From Sphingomonas sabuli (GTDB lineage Bacteria > Pseudomonadota > Alphaproteobacteria > Sphingomonadales > Sphingomonadaceae): a stretch of DNA of 64,000 nucleotides. The first letter of the stretch is position 1. The number at the start of each line of letters is the position of its first letter. Shown piece after piece: positions 1 to 8,789 of the stretch. Location: positions 1,054,001 through 1,118,000 of the forward strand of contig NZ_CP060697.1 in NCBI RefSeq assembly GCF_014352855.1. Direction: 5' to 3'. The notes under the pieces were generated by a model, which was given only the letters and a program-made list of their open reading frames with translations, was not told where the DNA came from and ran no database searches. The position numbers were made by a program, and so were the translations under genes.

Positions 1-815
1 GCGATTTCTTCTTTGCCGAATACCGGCTGAACCATTTGCTGTTCACTTATGACAAGCCGACCGTGGCGATCATGGACGGAATCACGATGGGCGGCGGGGT
101 CGGCATTTCGCAGCCCTGCACCTATCGCGTCGCGACCGAGAACACGCGGCTGGCGATGCCGGAAACGGGCATCGGCCTGTTCCCCGACGTCGGCGGCGGC
201 TGGTACCTGTCGCGCCTTCCGGGCCGCGTCGGCCAGTTCATGGCGCTAACCGGAGCGCGGCTCGACGGCGCCGAATGCGCTTATCTCGGCCTTGCCACCC
301 ATTACGTCCCCAGCGGCTCGCTCGAGGACCTGGTCGAGCGGATCGCCAAGGCGCCGGACCGGGTGCAAGGCGCGCTCGGCGCGGCCTCCGAGAGCGCGCC
401 GGAGCCGCGGATCGCCGCCAGCGCGCCGCAGATCAGCCGCCTGTTCGCGTCCGACAGCCTGGAAGAGGTGATTGCGGCGCTGGAGGCAGATGGCGGCGAC
501 TGGGCCGAAAAGGAACTGGGCACGTTGCGCGGCAAGAGCCCGCTGTCGTGCAAGGTGTCGCTCCGGCTGCTCGCCGAAGGCGCCGGGCGCGATACGTTCG
601 CCGACGAAATGCGCGCCGAATATGCGCTTGCCGCCAACGTCGTGCGAACGCACGATTTCAAGGAGGGCGTCCGCGCGCTGCTGATCGACAAGGACAATCG
701 CCCGAGCTGGGAGCCGCCGGCGCCCGAAGCCGTCACCGGCGAGATGCTCGACACCTTGTTCGCGCCGCTCCCCGCGAGCGAGCAGTGGACCCCGTTTCCG
801 GAGACCCAGAAATGA
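1..815 (+). CDS. 3-hydroxyisobutyryl-CoA hydrolase, 5' end cut by window edge
   Basis: The reading frame is open from base 3, so the gene starts left of the window; the first visible residues [13 protein letters not shown] already belong to the crotonase fold. The oxyanion-hole segment [12 protein letters not shown] and the segment [16 protein letters not shown] are characteristic of 3-hydroxyisobutyryl-CoA hydrolases, which release 3-hydroxyisobutyrate in valine breakdown. About 270 residues are present of the roughly 350 usual, so about 80 N-terminal residues are missing. The stop overlaps the next start (ATGA). The context of enoyl-CoA hydratase and 3-hydroxyisobutyrate dehydrogenase supports the valine pathway. 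A generic enoyl-CoA hydratase/isomerase is less likely. Confidence 0.88.
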   Translation, partial: DFFFAEYRLNHLLFTYDKPTVAIMDGITMGGGVGISQPCTYRVATENTRLAMPETGIGLFPDVGGGWYLSRLPGRVGQFMALTGARLDGAECAYLGLATHYVPSGSLEDLVERIAKAPDRVQGALGAASESAPEPRIAASAPQISRLFASDSLEEVIAALEADGGDWAEKELGTLRGKSPLSCKVSLRLLAEGAGRDTFADEMRAEYALAANVVRTHDFKEGVRALLIDKDNRPSWEPPAPEAVTGEMLDTLFAPLPASEQWTPFPETQK

Positions 816-1591
816 CCGATTATTCCGCCATCCTCGTCGAGACGAAGGGCGCGGTGACTTTGGTCACCCTCAACCGCCCGGAAGCGCTCAACGCGCTGAA
901 CAGCAAGGTCCTGGACGAACTGATCCACGCTTTCGCGGCCTACGACAGCGACCCGTCGCAGCACTGCCTGGTGCTGACCGGCAGCGGCGAAAAGGCGTTC
1001 GCCGCGGGCGCGGACATCAAGGAGATGCAGAGCCAGGGCTTCTCCGACATGTACAACGCCAACTTCTTCGCCGGGTGGGAGCAGGTTACCCGGACCCGCA
1101 AACCGTGGATCGCCGCGGTCAACGGCTTCGCGCTTGGGGGCGGCTGCGAAGTGGCGATGATGGCTGACTTCATCATCGCCTCCGACACCGCGAAATTCGG
1201 CCAGCCCGAGATCAAGCTGGGCGTCACGCCGGGCATGGGAGGGTCGCAGCGGCTGACGCTGGCGATCGGCAAGTCCAAGGCGATGGAAATGTGCCTCACG
1301 GGCCGGATGATGGGCGCCGAGGAAGCCGAACGCTCCGGTCTCGTCGCTCGGGTCGTGCCGGCCGCTCAGCTGCTGGAAGAGGCGCTGAAGACCGCCGAGA
1401 CCATCGCCGCGATGCCGCCGCTGGCCGCCGTCGCCAACAAGGAAATGGTCAACGCCGCGTTCGAGATGCCGCTGGCGCAGGGCATCAACTTCGAACGCCG
1501 CCTGTTCCATGGCCTGTTCGGGAGCGAGGACCAGAAGGAAGGCATGGCCGCCTTCGTCGAGAAACGGCCGGGTAACTGGACGGGGCAGTGA
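812..1591 (+). CDS. enoyl-CoA hydratase (crotonase family)
   Basis: 259 residues, the normal length for a single-domain crotonase. It hydrates 2-enoyl-CoA in fatty-acid or branched-chain amino-acid catabolism, and here probably methacrylyl-CoA, the step before the hydrolase encoded just upstream. Visible motifs are [11 protein letters not shown] (CoA/oxyanion loop), [13 protein letters not shown] with one catalytic Glu, and [20 protein letters not shown] with the second. Both Glu positions match active hydratases. The ATG overlaps the hydrolase stop, indicating translational coupling. Substrate choice is inferred from neighbours. Confidence 0.92.
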   Translation: MTDYSAILVETKGAVTLVTLNRPEALNALNSKVLDELIHAFAAYDSDPSQHCLVLTGSGEKAFAAGADIKEMQSQGFSDMYNANFFAGWEQVTRTRKPWIAAVNGFALGGGCEVAMMADFIIASDTAKFGQPEIKLGVTPGMGGSQRLTLAIGKSKAMEMCLTGRMMGAEEAERSGLVARVVPAAQLLEEALKTAETIAAMPPLAAVANKEMVNAAFEMPLAQGINFERRLFHGLFGSEDQKEGMAAFVEKRPGNWTGQ

Positions 1592-1824
1592 CCGAAGCCA
1601 TCCTTCTGATTGTGGTGGGGATCGCCTGCACCGCCCTCGGTCTGGTCGAATGGCGAGACTATCGGAATGGCAAAGGCCAATTTTCCAGTCGTCATATGGT
1701 TTCGTTTGAGAGTTGGAAGATCACGCGACATTTGGTTCGCTTCAACTCGGTGATGACTCTTGTCTATCTGTTAGGATCTGGTCCGACGTTGACCGGTCTC
1801 GGAATCTGGCTGCTCGTCAGTTAG
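1588..1824 (+). CDS. small two-helix membrane protein, unknown function
   Basis: 78 residues starting at a GTG that overlaps the hydratase stop. A hydrophobic helix lies at about residues 4-22 and a second at about 57-77, with a polar, basic loop containing [11 protein letters not shown] and [10 protein letters not shown] between them. No family is recognised. The coding sequence is visibly richer in A/T than its neighbours, especially in the second half. It lies between two catabolic genes with almost no spacing, so it is probably co-transcribed with them, but nothing shows a role in the pathway. Confidence 0.6.
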   Translation: MTEAILLIVVGIACTALGLVEWRDYRNGKGQFSSRHMVSFESWKITRHLVRFNSVMTLVYLLGSGPTLTGLGIWLLVS

Positions 1825-1836
1825 TTGGAGAAGCAA

Positions 1837-2724
1837 ATGAAGATCGCATTCATCGGCCTTGGTCACATGGGCGGCGGGATGGCGCCGAACCTGGTCAAGG
1901 CTGGCCACGACGTGCAGGCGTTCGACCTCAGCGAAGAGGCGTTGGCCGCCGCCGAGCAGGCCGGCTGCAACCGTGCCGCCTCCGCCGCCGAGGCGGTGAA
2001 GGATGCCGAAGTCGTCGTCACCATGCTTCCGGCTGCCAAGCACGTGCTGGACGTCTATCGCAGCCAGGTGTTCGGCAATGCGCCTGAAAGCGCGTTGCTG
2101 ATCGATTGTTCGACTATCGACGTCGGCAGCGCCCGCACCGTCGCCGAAGAAGCGCAGGCGAAGGGTTACGCGATGGTCGACGCGCCGGTGTCGGGCGGCA
2201 TCGCCGCCGCAGCCGGCGGCACCCTCGCTTTCATGGTCGGCGGTTCGGACGAAGCCTTTGCCGAGGCCCAGCCGATCCTCGAGCCGATGGCCAAGGCGGT
2301 GATCCATGCCGGTGAGGCCGGCGCCGGACAGGCGGCCAAGATCTGCAACAACATGATCCTCGGCGCCACCATGGCGGTGACCTGCGAGGCATTCGTGCTG
2401 GCGCAGAAGCTGGGGCTCGATCCCAAGGTATTCTACGACATCAGTTCGCAGGCATCGGGGCAAAGCTGGTCGATGACGTCCTACTGCCCGGTCCCGGGCG
2501 TCGGGCCGAAGACCCCTGCCGACAATGATTATGACGGCGGCTTTGCAGCGGCGCTGATGCTCAAGGATCTCAAGCTGGCGATGCAGGCCGCGGAGCAGGC
2601 CGGCGTCGAAGTGGAGATGGGTGAGGAAGCCGAAGAAATGTACGAGGCGTTCGTCGAAAAAGGCGGCGGCTCAAAAGACTTTTCCGGCATTATAAAGATG
2701 ATCGACGGAAGCTGGAGCGAGTGA
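1837..2724 (+). CDS. mmsB: 3-hydroxyisobutyrate dehydrogenase
   Basis: 295 residues from the ATG at 1837, with a GGAGAAG ribosome site just upstream; a TTG four codons earlier is less likely. It oxidises 3-hydroxyisobutyrate to methylmalonate semialdehyde with NAD. The N-terminal Rossmann motif is GLGHMGGGMA. The substrate-binding segment DAPVSGGIAAAAGGTLAFMV and the catalytic-lysine segment AAKICNNMILG are typical of the beta-hydroxyacid dehydrogenase family. Together with the hydrolase and hydratase upstream it forms consecutive valine-degradation steps. Other beta-hydroxyacid dehydrogenases have similar motifs, so the exact substrate rests partly on context. Confidence 0.93.
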   Translation: MKIAFIGLGHMGGGMAPNLVKAGHDVQAFDLSEEALAAAEQAGCNRAASAAEAVKDAEVVVTMLPAAKHVLDVYRSQVFGNAPESALLIDCSTIDVGSARTVAEEAQAKGYAMVDAPVSGGIAAAAGGTLAFMVGGSDEAFAEAQPILEPMAKAVIHAGEAGAGQAAKICNNMILGATMAVTCEAFVLAQKLGLDPKVFYDISSQASGQSWSMTSYCPVPGVGPKTPADNDYDGGFAAALMLKDLKLAMQAAEQAGVEVEMGEEAEEMYEAFVEKGGGSKDFSGIIKMIDGSWSE

Positions 2725-2748
2725 TCCGGCACAACAAGGAGACCTGAC

Positions 2749-3306
2749 GTGCGCACTATCGCGATCCTGACCCTTGCCGGAACGGCGCTGTTCGCCGCGG
2801 CTTGCGAGCAGCAGCCTGCCGTCGACACCAACACGGCTGCGGTCGAGAACGAGGCCGTGACCGACGCCGCTGCGCCGGCGAATACGAGTGCGGCCGCCCT
2901 GCCCGCCGCAGTGGATGCCGAGACCGCCAAGACCGTGATGCACGACCGGCACGAGAATTTCGAGAAACTGGGCGATGCGATGAAAGTGATCGGGCGTGAA
3001 CTCGACGCCGGTTCGCCCGACCTCGCGCGCGTTCGCACCAACGCCGACACCATCGCCGCGCTGGCGCCGCAGCTTCCGTCCTGGTTCCCGGCCGGCACCG
3101 GTCCCGACGCGGGCAAGACCCACGCCAAGGCGATCGTCTGGGAACAGCCGGCCGATTTCCTTGCCAAGGCGAGCGATTTCGACCGCGCCGCGCAGGCGTT
3201 CAAGACCGCCGCTCAGGGCACCGACGTGGCCGCCATCCGTACCGCGCAGGGCGAGCTCGGCAAGACCTGCAAGTCCTGCCACGACACCTATCGCGAGAAG
3301 GATTGA
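2749..3306 (+). CDS. class II cytochrome c (c556/c'-like) lipoprotein
   Basis: 185 residues from a GTG preceded by AAGGAG. The N-terminus is a signal peptide ending in a lipobox (FAAAC, Cys19), so the protein is probably an acylated periplasmic lipoprotein. An Ala/Asn-rich linker to about residue 55 precedes a helical domain. The single c-type heme site CKSCH is at residues 174-178, at the C-terminus, as expected for class II cytochromes such as c' and c556. It likely passes electrons. The cytochrome b561-like gene follows after 6 bp, suggesting a periplasm-membrane redox pair; the partner chain is unknown. Confidence 0.85.
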   Translation: MRTIAILTLAGTALFAAACEQQPAVDTNTAAVENEAVTDAAAPANTSAAALPAAVDAETAKTVMHDRHENFEKLGDAMKVIGRELDAGSPDLARVRTNADTIAALAPQLPSWFPAGTGPDAGKTHAKAIVWEQPADFLAKASDFDRAAQAFKTAAQGTDVAAIRTAQGELGKTCKSCHDTYREKD

Positions 3307-3312
3307 TCCGGT

Positions 3313-3969
3313 TTGAGGAACCGGGTTTGGGACCTGCCGATCCGCCTGTTTCACTGGGCGCTGGTGGTGCTTGTCGCGTTCAGCTGGTGGACCGCCGAGA
3401 CCGGGCGTGACGACTGGCACTTCTGGTCCGGCTACGCAGTCCTGTTCCTGCTGATCTTCCGCCTTCTATGGGGGATCTTTGGCAGCTCTACCGCCCGATT
3501 CGCTTCCTTCGTGAAAGGGCCGGCCGCGGTGCGGACCTACCTGCGGAGCGGGATGCGCTGGACCGCGCCGGGCCATACGCCGCTGGGCGCGCTCAGTGTC
3601 GTTGCCCTGCTCCTGGCGCTGATCGTCCAGGTCGTCACCGGGCTGTTCAATGTCGACGAGGACGGGCTGATCGAAGGCCCACTGGCCAAATATGTTTCCC
3701 TGTCGACGGCCGACTGGCTGCACGACGTCCACGAGGCCAGCTTCAACGTGCTGCTCGTGCTGATCGGGCTGCACATCGCCGCCATCGTCTTCTACCTGCT
3801 GGTCAAGAAGCTCAACCTGGTGACGCCGATGATCAGCGGCCGGGCCGACCTGGCCGCCGGAGTGACCCCGATGCGCCGGGTCCCCACCCTGGTCGCGGTC
3901 GCCTGCGCCGTCGCGGCCTTCGCGCTCATGGTCTGGATCGCCAGAGGCCTGCCGCCGTTCGGCCCTTGA
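3313..3969 (+). CDS. cytochrome b561-type membrane protein
   Basis: 218 residues from a TTG, read as start because it opens the typical N-terminus RVWDLPIRLFHW. That segment carries the first heme-ligand histidine (His14) seen in Ni/Fe-hydrogenase-type and b561 cytochromes. Four to five membrane helices follow, with further histidines around HDVHEASFNVLL and LIGLHIAAIV. It should be an inner-membrane di-heme electron carrier. It sits 6 bp after the cytochrome c lipoprotein and is almost certainly co-transcribed with it. No hydrogenase or other catalytic partner is in view. Confidence 0.85.
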   Translation: MRNRVWDLPIRLFHWALVVLVAFSWWTAETGRDDWHFWSGYAVLFLLIFRLLWGIFGSSTARFASFVKGPAAVRTYLRSGMRWTAPGHTPLGALSVVALLLALIVQVVTGLFNVDEDGLIEGPLAKYVSLSTADWLHDVHEASFNVLLVLIGLHIAAIVFYLLVKKLNLVTPMISGRADLAAGVTPMRRVPTLVAVACAVAAFALMVWIARGLPPFGP

Positions 3970-4000
3970 TCGGACCGGTGCGCGGGGCCACATCGCCCCC

Positions 4001-4573
4001 ATGCTGATCCGCAACGAACAGACGCCCAACCCGGCGACCCGCAAATTCCTGCCCGGCCAGACCGTGATGGACGGCGGCACGCGCGATTTTCCCGACGCGC
4101 CGAGCGCCGAAGCCTCTCCGCTGGCGACCGGCCTGTTCGAAACCGGCATGATCGAAGGCGTATTCTACGGCCACGATTTCATCTCGGTCACCGCCGCGCC
4201 CGGCGTATCGTGGACCGACCTGGAGCCAATCGTGGTCGAGGCGTTGCTGGACCATTTCGTCACCGGCGCGCCGCTGTTCCGCCCGGGCAGCGCCGCCGGG
4301 ATCGCCGTCGATGGCGATGCAGCCTTCGAAGACAGTCCCGAAGACGCCGACATCATCGACCAGATCAAGGACCTGATCGAAACCCGCGTCCGCCCGGCGG
4401 TCGCGCAGGACGGCGGCGACATCGCGTACAAGGGCTACAAGGACGGCCGCGTCTATCTGTCCATGCATGGCGCCTGCCAGGGGTGCCCATCCTCTGCGAT
4501 CACGCTGAAGCGCGGCATTGAAAGCCTGATCAAACATTACGTCCCGGAAGTGGAATCGGTCGAAGCCGTCTAG
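4001..4573 (+). CDS. NfuA-type Fe-S cluster scaffold/carrier
   Basis: 190 residues. The N-terminal Nfu domain is recognisable from MLIRNEQTPNPATRKFLPG. The C-terminal NifU-like domain carries the cluster-binding CxxC as GACQGCPSSAITLKRGIE. Such proteins assemble or carry [4Fe-4S] clusters to target enzymes in the cytosol. Length and two-domain order match alphaproteobacterial Nfu proteins. It starts 31 bp after the cytochrome gene and precedes tsaB by 63 bp, so operon membership is uncertain. Confidence 0.93.
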   Translation: MLIRNEQTPNPATRKFLPGQTVMDGGTRDFPDAPSAEASPLATGLFETGMIEGVFYGHDFISVTAAPGVSWTDLEPIVVEALLDHFVTGAPLFRPGSAAGIAVDGDAAFEDSPEDADIIDQIKDLIETRVRPAVAQDGGDIAYKGYKDGRVYLSMHGACQGCPSSAITLKRGIESLIKHYVPEVESVEAV

Positions 4574-4636
4574 ACTGCGGCACTACCGTCCATTGCAGGG
4601 CTTGCCCCGGCGTCCGCGCTGTGGCCACTTGGCGCA

Positions 4637-5245
4637 ATGATCCTGGCGATCGAAACATCCAGCTCGGCCTGCACCGCCGCCCTGTTCGGTGATGACGGCC
4701 AGTGCATCGACCGCCGCGACGAAGTTATTCATCGTGGGCACGCCGAACGCCTGGCGCCGATGCTTGCGGAAATGCTCGCCGGACGCCGCGCGGACAGCAT
4801 CCTCGTCGGGGTCGGGCCCGGCAGCTTCACCGGCATCCGCGTCGGCATCGCGGCCGCCCACGGGCTCGCCATCGGCTGGGACGTGCCGTTGTGCGGCCTA
4901 TCGTCGCTGGCCCTTCTGGCCGCCTCCGTCGACGCTTCGGAAGACGTGGCGGCCGCGGCAATCGGCGGACACGGCGAACTGTTCGTCCAGCAGTTCGGCA
5001 CCGGGCTTGAGCCCGCGACCGACATTCTCAACCTTGCGCCGGCCGCCGCCGCCACGGCGATTTCTGCCAGGCTGGTCGTCGGGTCCGGCGCTGCCCTGCT
5101 GGTCGAGGCGCGCGGCACCGGCGAAGCGGTCGACGCCTGGCCGTCCGCCGCGCATGCTCTCGATCTGCCAGAAGCATTGCGCCTCCTTCCGCCGGTACCG
5201 GTCTATGCCCGCGCACCTGACGCCAAGGTCCGGTCGGCGGCATGA
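4637..5245 (+). CDS. tsaB: tRNA threonylcarbamoyladenosine biosynthesis protein TsaB
   Basis: 202 residues. TsaB is the inactive paralogue that dimerises with TsaD in the complex making t6A37 on ANN-decoding tRNAs. The ASKHA-type start MILAIETSSSACTAAL and the block VGVGPGSFTGIRVGIAAAHG are diagnostic. The following gene rimI overlaps by 4 bp, the usual tsaB-rimI arrangement. Length is normal for short alphaproteobacterial TsaB. Confidence 0.93.
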   Translation: MILAIETSSSACTAALFGDDGQCIDRRDEVIHRGHAERLAPMLAEMLAGRRADSILVGVGPGSFTGIRVGIAAAHGLAIGWDVPLCGLSSLALLAASVDASEDVAAAAIGGHGELFVQQFGTGLEPATDILNLAPAAAATAISARLVVGSGAALLVEARGTGEAVDAWPSAAHALDLPEALRLLPPVPVYARAPDAKVRSAA

Positions 5246-5700
5246 CCGTGACGCTTACCACCGGCTGCTCGGCCGACCTCGACGGGGTGATGAACGTGAT
5301 GGGCGCCGCGTTCGCCGAGGAGTTCGGCGAAGCATGGACCCGTGCGCAATGTTCCGGAATCCTGCCGATGACCGGGGTCAAGCTGCTGCTGGCCTGCACT
5401 GCGGAGCAGGTCGTCGGTTTCGCGCTCTACCGTACGGTCGCCGGCGATTCGGAACTGCTGTTGCTGGCGGTCGCCCCGGAGGCCCAGGGTGACGGCGTCG
5501 GACGAGCGCTGCTCGAACAATACATCGAAGATTCCAAGAAAAACGACGCCGAAAGCATCCACCTGGAAGTGCGGGACGGCAATTCCGCGGTCCGCCTTTA
5601 TGAAGCCGCCGGGTTTCAGCAAACCAATCGGCGCAAGAACTATTATCGCGGGCGCGGCGGCGCACAGTTTGACGCGCTGACGTTCATGCTGTCCGCTTGA
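5242..5700 (+). CDS. rimI: ribosomal-protein-alanine N-acetyltransferase RimI-like (GNAT)
   Basis: 152 residues, one GNAT domain. The acetyl-CoA pyrophosphate loop is seen as AVAPEAQGDGVGRALLEQ. The C-terminal block LEVRDGNSAVRLYEAAGFQ is typical of RimI. In E. coli RimI acetylates the N-terminus of ribosomal protein S18. The ATG overlaps the tsaB stop (ATGA), so the two are translationally coupled. Acceptor specificity is inferred from synteny, since GNAT sequences alone do not fix it. Confidence 0.88.
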   Translation: MTVTLTTGCSADLDGVMNVMGAAFAEEFGEAWTRAQCSGILPMTGVKLLLACTAEQVVGFALYRTVAGDSELLLLAVAPEAQGDGVGRALLEQYIEDSKKNDAESIHLEVRDGNSAVRLYEAAGFQQTNRRKNYYRGRGGAQFDALTFMLSA

Positions 5701-5717
5701 CCTGAACCCGGGTTATT

Positions 5718-5736
5718 GCCGCAATCCTATTGCGGC
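5718..5736. promoter_or_regulatory. nested inverted repeat upstream of mucR
   Basis: GCCGCAAT (5718-5725) and ATTGCGGC (5729-5736) form a perfect 8-bp inverted repeat with a CCT spacer. The left arm also belongs to a second palindrome, ATTGC-C-GCAAT, at 5715-5725. There is no T-run behind it, so a classical terminator for rimI is doubtful. It lies about 75 bp before mucR, where an autoregulatory operator could sit; MucR-family repressors commonly control their own promoters. Confidence 0.4.
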
Positions 5737-5809
5737 TGGGGCGCCGCGTGGCTACGGCCCGCCTTTCACCACCCGCGCATGCGCATGTTCAAGTCTCGGA
5801 GAATAAATA

Positions 5810-6238
5810 ATGGCTGACACCGACAATAATGAAGATACGTTACTGACCCTTACCGCGGATATCGTCGCCGCCCATGTCAGTAATAACAGCGTGGCCGTCA
5901 GCGACCTTCCGACGCTTATCCAGAATGTCCACGACGCGCTTAACGGAATTGCCGGTTCCGCTTCGGCCGTGGAAGAAAAGCAGGAGCCGAAAGTCTCCAT
6001 CCGCGCTTCGGTGAAGCCCGATTCCATTACTTGCCTGGAATGCGGCAAGAAGCAGAAGATGCTCAAGCGTCATCTGATGACCAACCATGAGATGACCCCG
6101 GCCGACTACCGGCAGAAGTGGAACCTGGCCAACGATTACCCGATGGTGGCGCCCAATTACGCCGAACAACGGCGCACGCTGGCCAAGTCGATCGGCCTCG
6201 GCACCAAGCGGCGGCGCACCCGCGGCGGCAAGAAGTAA
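5810..6238 (+). CDS. MucR/Ros family zinc-finger transcriptional regulator
   Basis: 142 residues with GGAG at 5798-5801 as ribosome site. The C-terminal half has the Ros/MucR C2H2-type finger ITCLECGKKQKMLKRHLMT followed by NHEMTPADYRQKWNL, with Cys/Cys/His/His ligands. A basic KRRRTRGGKK tail follows. In alphaproteobacteria MucR proteins repress exopolysaccharide, motility and cell-cycle genes and act as H-NS-like silencers. The N-terminal half would mediate oligomerisation. The gene is monocistronic, with a strong terminator directly behind it. Given the large capsule locus in this window, control of surface polysaccharide is a reasonable but untested idea. Confidence 0.93.
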   Translation: MADTDNNEDTLLTLTADIVAAHVSNNSVAVSDLPTLIQNVHDALNGIAGSASAVEEKQEPKVSIRASVKPDSITCLECGKKQKMLKRHLMTNHEMTPADYRQKWNLANDYPMVAPNYAEQRRTLAKSIGLGTKRRRTRGGKK

Positions 6239-6240
6239 CG

Positions 6241-6276
6241 AAAAAAAGGGGGCGCCTGCGGGCGCCCCTTCTCTTT
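6241..6276 (+). terminator. intrinsic terminator of mucR
   Basis: Perfect 8-bp stem GGGGCGCC (6249-6256) / GGCGCCCC (6261-6268) with loop TGCG, followed by TTCTCTTT and preceded by a run of A. It starts a few bases after the mucR stop. Confidence 0.85.
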
Positions 6277-6308
6277 ACCGCGCGGCTGGCCATCCTTACG
6301 TTACGCCC

Positions 6309-6734
6309 ATGAGCCACGCAGTCATCGACGTCGAAGCCTTGTGCGCCGACAAGGGGTTGAGGATTACCGAACAGCGCCGGGTGATCGCCCGCATCCTGTC
6401 CGAATCCGAAGATCATCCCGACGTCGAGACACTCCATGAGCGGGCCGCGGCAGTCGATCCGAAGATCTCCATCGCCACCGTCTACCGCACCGTCCGCCTG
6501 TTCGAGGAGGCAGGAATTCTCGCCCGCCACGAATTCGGTGACGGCCGCGCGCGCTACGAGGCCGCGTCGGACGAACATCACGATCACCTGATCGACGTCG
6601 AAACCGGCAAGGTCGTCGAATTCGTCGACGAAGAGCTTGAGGCCCTGCAGAAGCGCATCGCCGAAAAGCTCGGCTTCCGCCTCGTCGATCATCGCATGGA
6701 GCTGTACGGCGTCGCCCTCGACCGCGACCGCTAA
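6309..6734 (+). CDS. fur: Fur family ferric uptake regulator
   Basis: 141 residues. The winged-helix recognition region ISIATVYRTVRLFEEAGI and the metal segment EHHDHLIDVETGKVVEF are clear Fur signatures. The usual CxxC structural-zinc cysteines of enteric Fur are absent (VETG in place of CxxCG), as in many alphaproteobacterial Fur and Mur proteins. It should repress iron-uptake genes with Fe(II). Mur (manganese) behaviour is possible, since alphaproteobacterial members vary in metal response. Confidence 0.9.
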   Translation: MSHAVIDVEALCADKGLRITEQRRVIARILSESEDHPDVETLHERAAAVDPKISIATVYRTVRLFEEAGILARHEFGDGRARYEAASDEHHDHLIDVETGKVVEFVDEELEALQKRIAEKLGFRLVDHRMELYGVALDRDR

Positions 6735-6744
6735 AGCTCGCGGC

Positions 6745-7485
6745 GTGACCGCTGTCGCCGTCCTGCGACTGGTCGCTTTGGCCGTGCTGCTGATGGCCTG
6801 CCTGCCACCCCATTTGCTGTCGAAGGCCCTGCTCGGCCGGTCGCGCTGGCCGCAGCGGTTCCTGACCGGCGTGGCGTGGATTTGCGGTGCGCGAATCCGG
6901 GTGGAGGGCACTCCGCCGAGCCCGCGCACGCTGCTCGCCTGCAATCACACCAGCTGGCTCGACATTCCGGTGATGGCGGCCGCGACCGGTTGTGCTTTCG
7001 TGTCCAAGGCGGAGCTTGGCCATCCGGCGATCCACTGGCTCGCCGACCAGAACGCAACGCTTTACGTTCGCCGCGAGGAACGCCGCAATTCGCACGCCCA
7101 GGCACAGGCGATCGCAAGCCAGCTGCGCAATTCGCAGCCGCTGGCGCTGTTTCCGGAAGGTACGACCGGTCCGGGGACGCACCTGCTGCCCTTCCGGTCG
7201 ACCCTGTTCGCCGCGGTCACGCCGCTGCCCGATGGTGCGGTCGTGCGCCCGGTGGCGATCGATTTCGGCCCGGCGGCGGCGGAAATCGGCTGGGTCGACG
7301 AGCCGGGGCTGGACAACGTGCTCCGCATGCTCGGCCGGACACGCCCGATCCCGGTCACCGTGCGCCTGCTCGACCCGCTGCCGCCCTCGACCGACCGCAA
7401 GCGGCTTTCGGAGGCCGCGCGCGACGCCATCGAATCCGCTCTCTTCAAGTCGCCCCGCCAGTCGCCTATAGGCAAGGGTCAATGA
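6745..7485 (+). CDS. 1-acyl-sn-glycerol-3-phosphate acyltransferase (PlsC family)
   Basis: 246 residues from a GTG 10 bp after the fur stop. An N-terminal membrane helix (about residues 4-20) precedes a PlsC domain with the catalytic HX4D motif NHTSWLD (His68, Asp73) and the FPEGTT substrate motif at 136-141. It likely makes phosphatidic acid from lysophosphatidate. An ornithine-lipid acyltransferase of the same fold cannot be excluded. It overlaps miaB by 4 bp (ATGA). I chose this start because earlier in-frame codons lie inside fur. Confidence 0.85.
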   Translation: MTAVAVLRLVALAVLLMACLPPHLLSKALLGRSRWPQRFLTGVAWICGARIRVEGTPPSPRTLLACNHTSWLDIPVMAAATGCAFVSKAELGHPAIHWLADQNATLYVRREERRNSHAQAQAIASQLRNSQPLALFPEGTTGPGTHLLPFRSTLFAAVTPLPDGAVVRPVAIDFGPAAAEIGWVDEPGLDNVLRMLGRTRPIPVTVRLLDPLPPSTDRKRLSEAARDAIESALFKSPRQSPIGKGQ

Positions 7486-8789
7486 CCCCCAAGACATTCA
7501 AGATCAAAAGCTTCGGCTGCCAGATGAACGTGTATGACGGCGACCGCATCGGCGAGATGCTGGCCGAACGCGGCCTGTCCGCAGTCGGTGACCGCGACGA
7601 CGCCGACCTTGTCGTCCTCAACACCTGCCACATTCGCGAGAAAGCGGCGGAGAAAGCCTATTCCGACGTCGGCCGCCTCCGCCGCGAAGACGGGACCAGG
7701 CCGATGGTCGCGCTCGCCGGCTGCGTCGCACAGGCGGAGGGCGCGGAGGCCAAGCGGCGGTCAGAGATGATCGACATCGTCGTCGGCCCGCAAGCCTACC
7801 ACCGCCTGCCGGAGATGGTCGCCGAAGCGGCGCGCGGCGCGCGGCCGGTGGACACCGACATGCCGGCAATTTCCAAGTTCGACGCGCTACCCAGGCGCCG
7901 CCGGGCGACTCCGAGCGCCTTCCTCACCGTTCAGGAAGGCTGCGACAAATTCTGCACCTACTGCGTCGTGCCGTACACCCGCGGCGCCGAAATCTCACGG
8001 CCGTGGGACCACATCGTCGCCGAGGCCCGCGCGCTGGTCGACGGCGGCGCGCGCGAAATCGTCCTGCTGGGCCAGAACGTCAACGCGTGGGAACATGGCG
8101 GGCGCACGCTGGCCGACCTTATTCGCTTCCTGGCCGGCATCGAGGGGCTGGAGCGGCTGCGCTACACCACCAGCCATCCGGTCAACATGGGCGACGACCT
8201 GATCGCGGCGCATGGCGACGTGGCGGAGCTGATGCCATATCTTCACCTGCCGGTGCAGTCGGGCAGCGACCGCATCCTGCGAGCGATGAACCGCAGCCAT
8301 TCCACCGACAGCTACCTGCGGACGATCGAGAAGGTTCGCGCGGCGCGTCCCGACATCGCCATTTCGGGCGACTTCATTGTCGGCTTCCCCGGCGAGACCG
8401 AGGCGGATTTCGAAGCGACGCTGCAGATTGTCGATGCGGTTCGCTACGCTTCGGCCTATTCGTTCAAATATAGCGCGCGGCCGGGCACTCCGGCAGCGAC
8501 CATGGAGGACCAGATTCCCCGCGAAGTCATGGAGGACAGGCTGCAGCGCCTGCAGTCACGCATTGCCGGGCACCAGCTCGCATTCAACCGCTCCACCGCC
8601 GGGCTCGACACCCGGTTGCTGATCGAACGGCCGGGCCGCCGTGCCGGCCAGATGATCGGCCGCTCTCCCTGGCTTCAGTCGGTTCACGTGCAGACCGACG
8701 CGGCGCCAGGCACGATGCTCGACGTCACGCTGACCGCGGCCGGTCCCAACAGCATGACCGGCGCGCTGCTCCGACAGGACGCCGCCTGA
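7482..8789 (+). CDS. miaB: tRNA-2-methylthio-N6-dimethylallyladenosine synthase MiaB
   Basis: 435 residues. A radical-SAM methylthiotransferase that adds the 2-methylthio group to i6A37 in tRNAs. The N-terminal UPF0004 domain carries three auxiliary-cluster cysteines (Cys13 in GCQMN, Cys49 in NTC, Cys81 in AGC). The radical-SAM motif CDKFCTYC has Cys154, 158 and 161. A C-terminal TRAM domain follows from about residue 370. The ATG overlaps the plsC stop, and phoH starts directly after the stop. Confidence 0.96.
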   Translation: MTPKTFKIKSFGCQMNVYDGDRIGEMLAERGLSAVGDRDDADLVVLNTCHIREKAAEKAYSDVGRLRREDGTRPMVALAGCVAQAEGAEAKRRSEMIDIVVGPQAYHRLPEMVAEAARGARPVDTDMPAISKFDALPRRRRATPSAFLTVQEGCDKFCTYCVVPYTRGAEISRPWDHIVAEARALVDGGAREIVLLGQNVNAWEHGGRTLADLIRFLAGIEGLERLRYTTSHPVNMGDDLIAAHGDVAELMPYLHLPVQSGSDRILRAMNRSHSTDSYLRTIEKVRAARPDIAISGDFIVGFPGETEADFEATLQIVDAVRYASAYSFKYSARPGTPAATMEDQIPREVMEDRLQRLQSRIAGHQLAFNRSTAGLDTRLLIERPGRRAGQMIGRSPWLQSVHVQTDAAPGTMLDVTLTAAGPNSMTGALLRQDAA

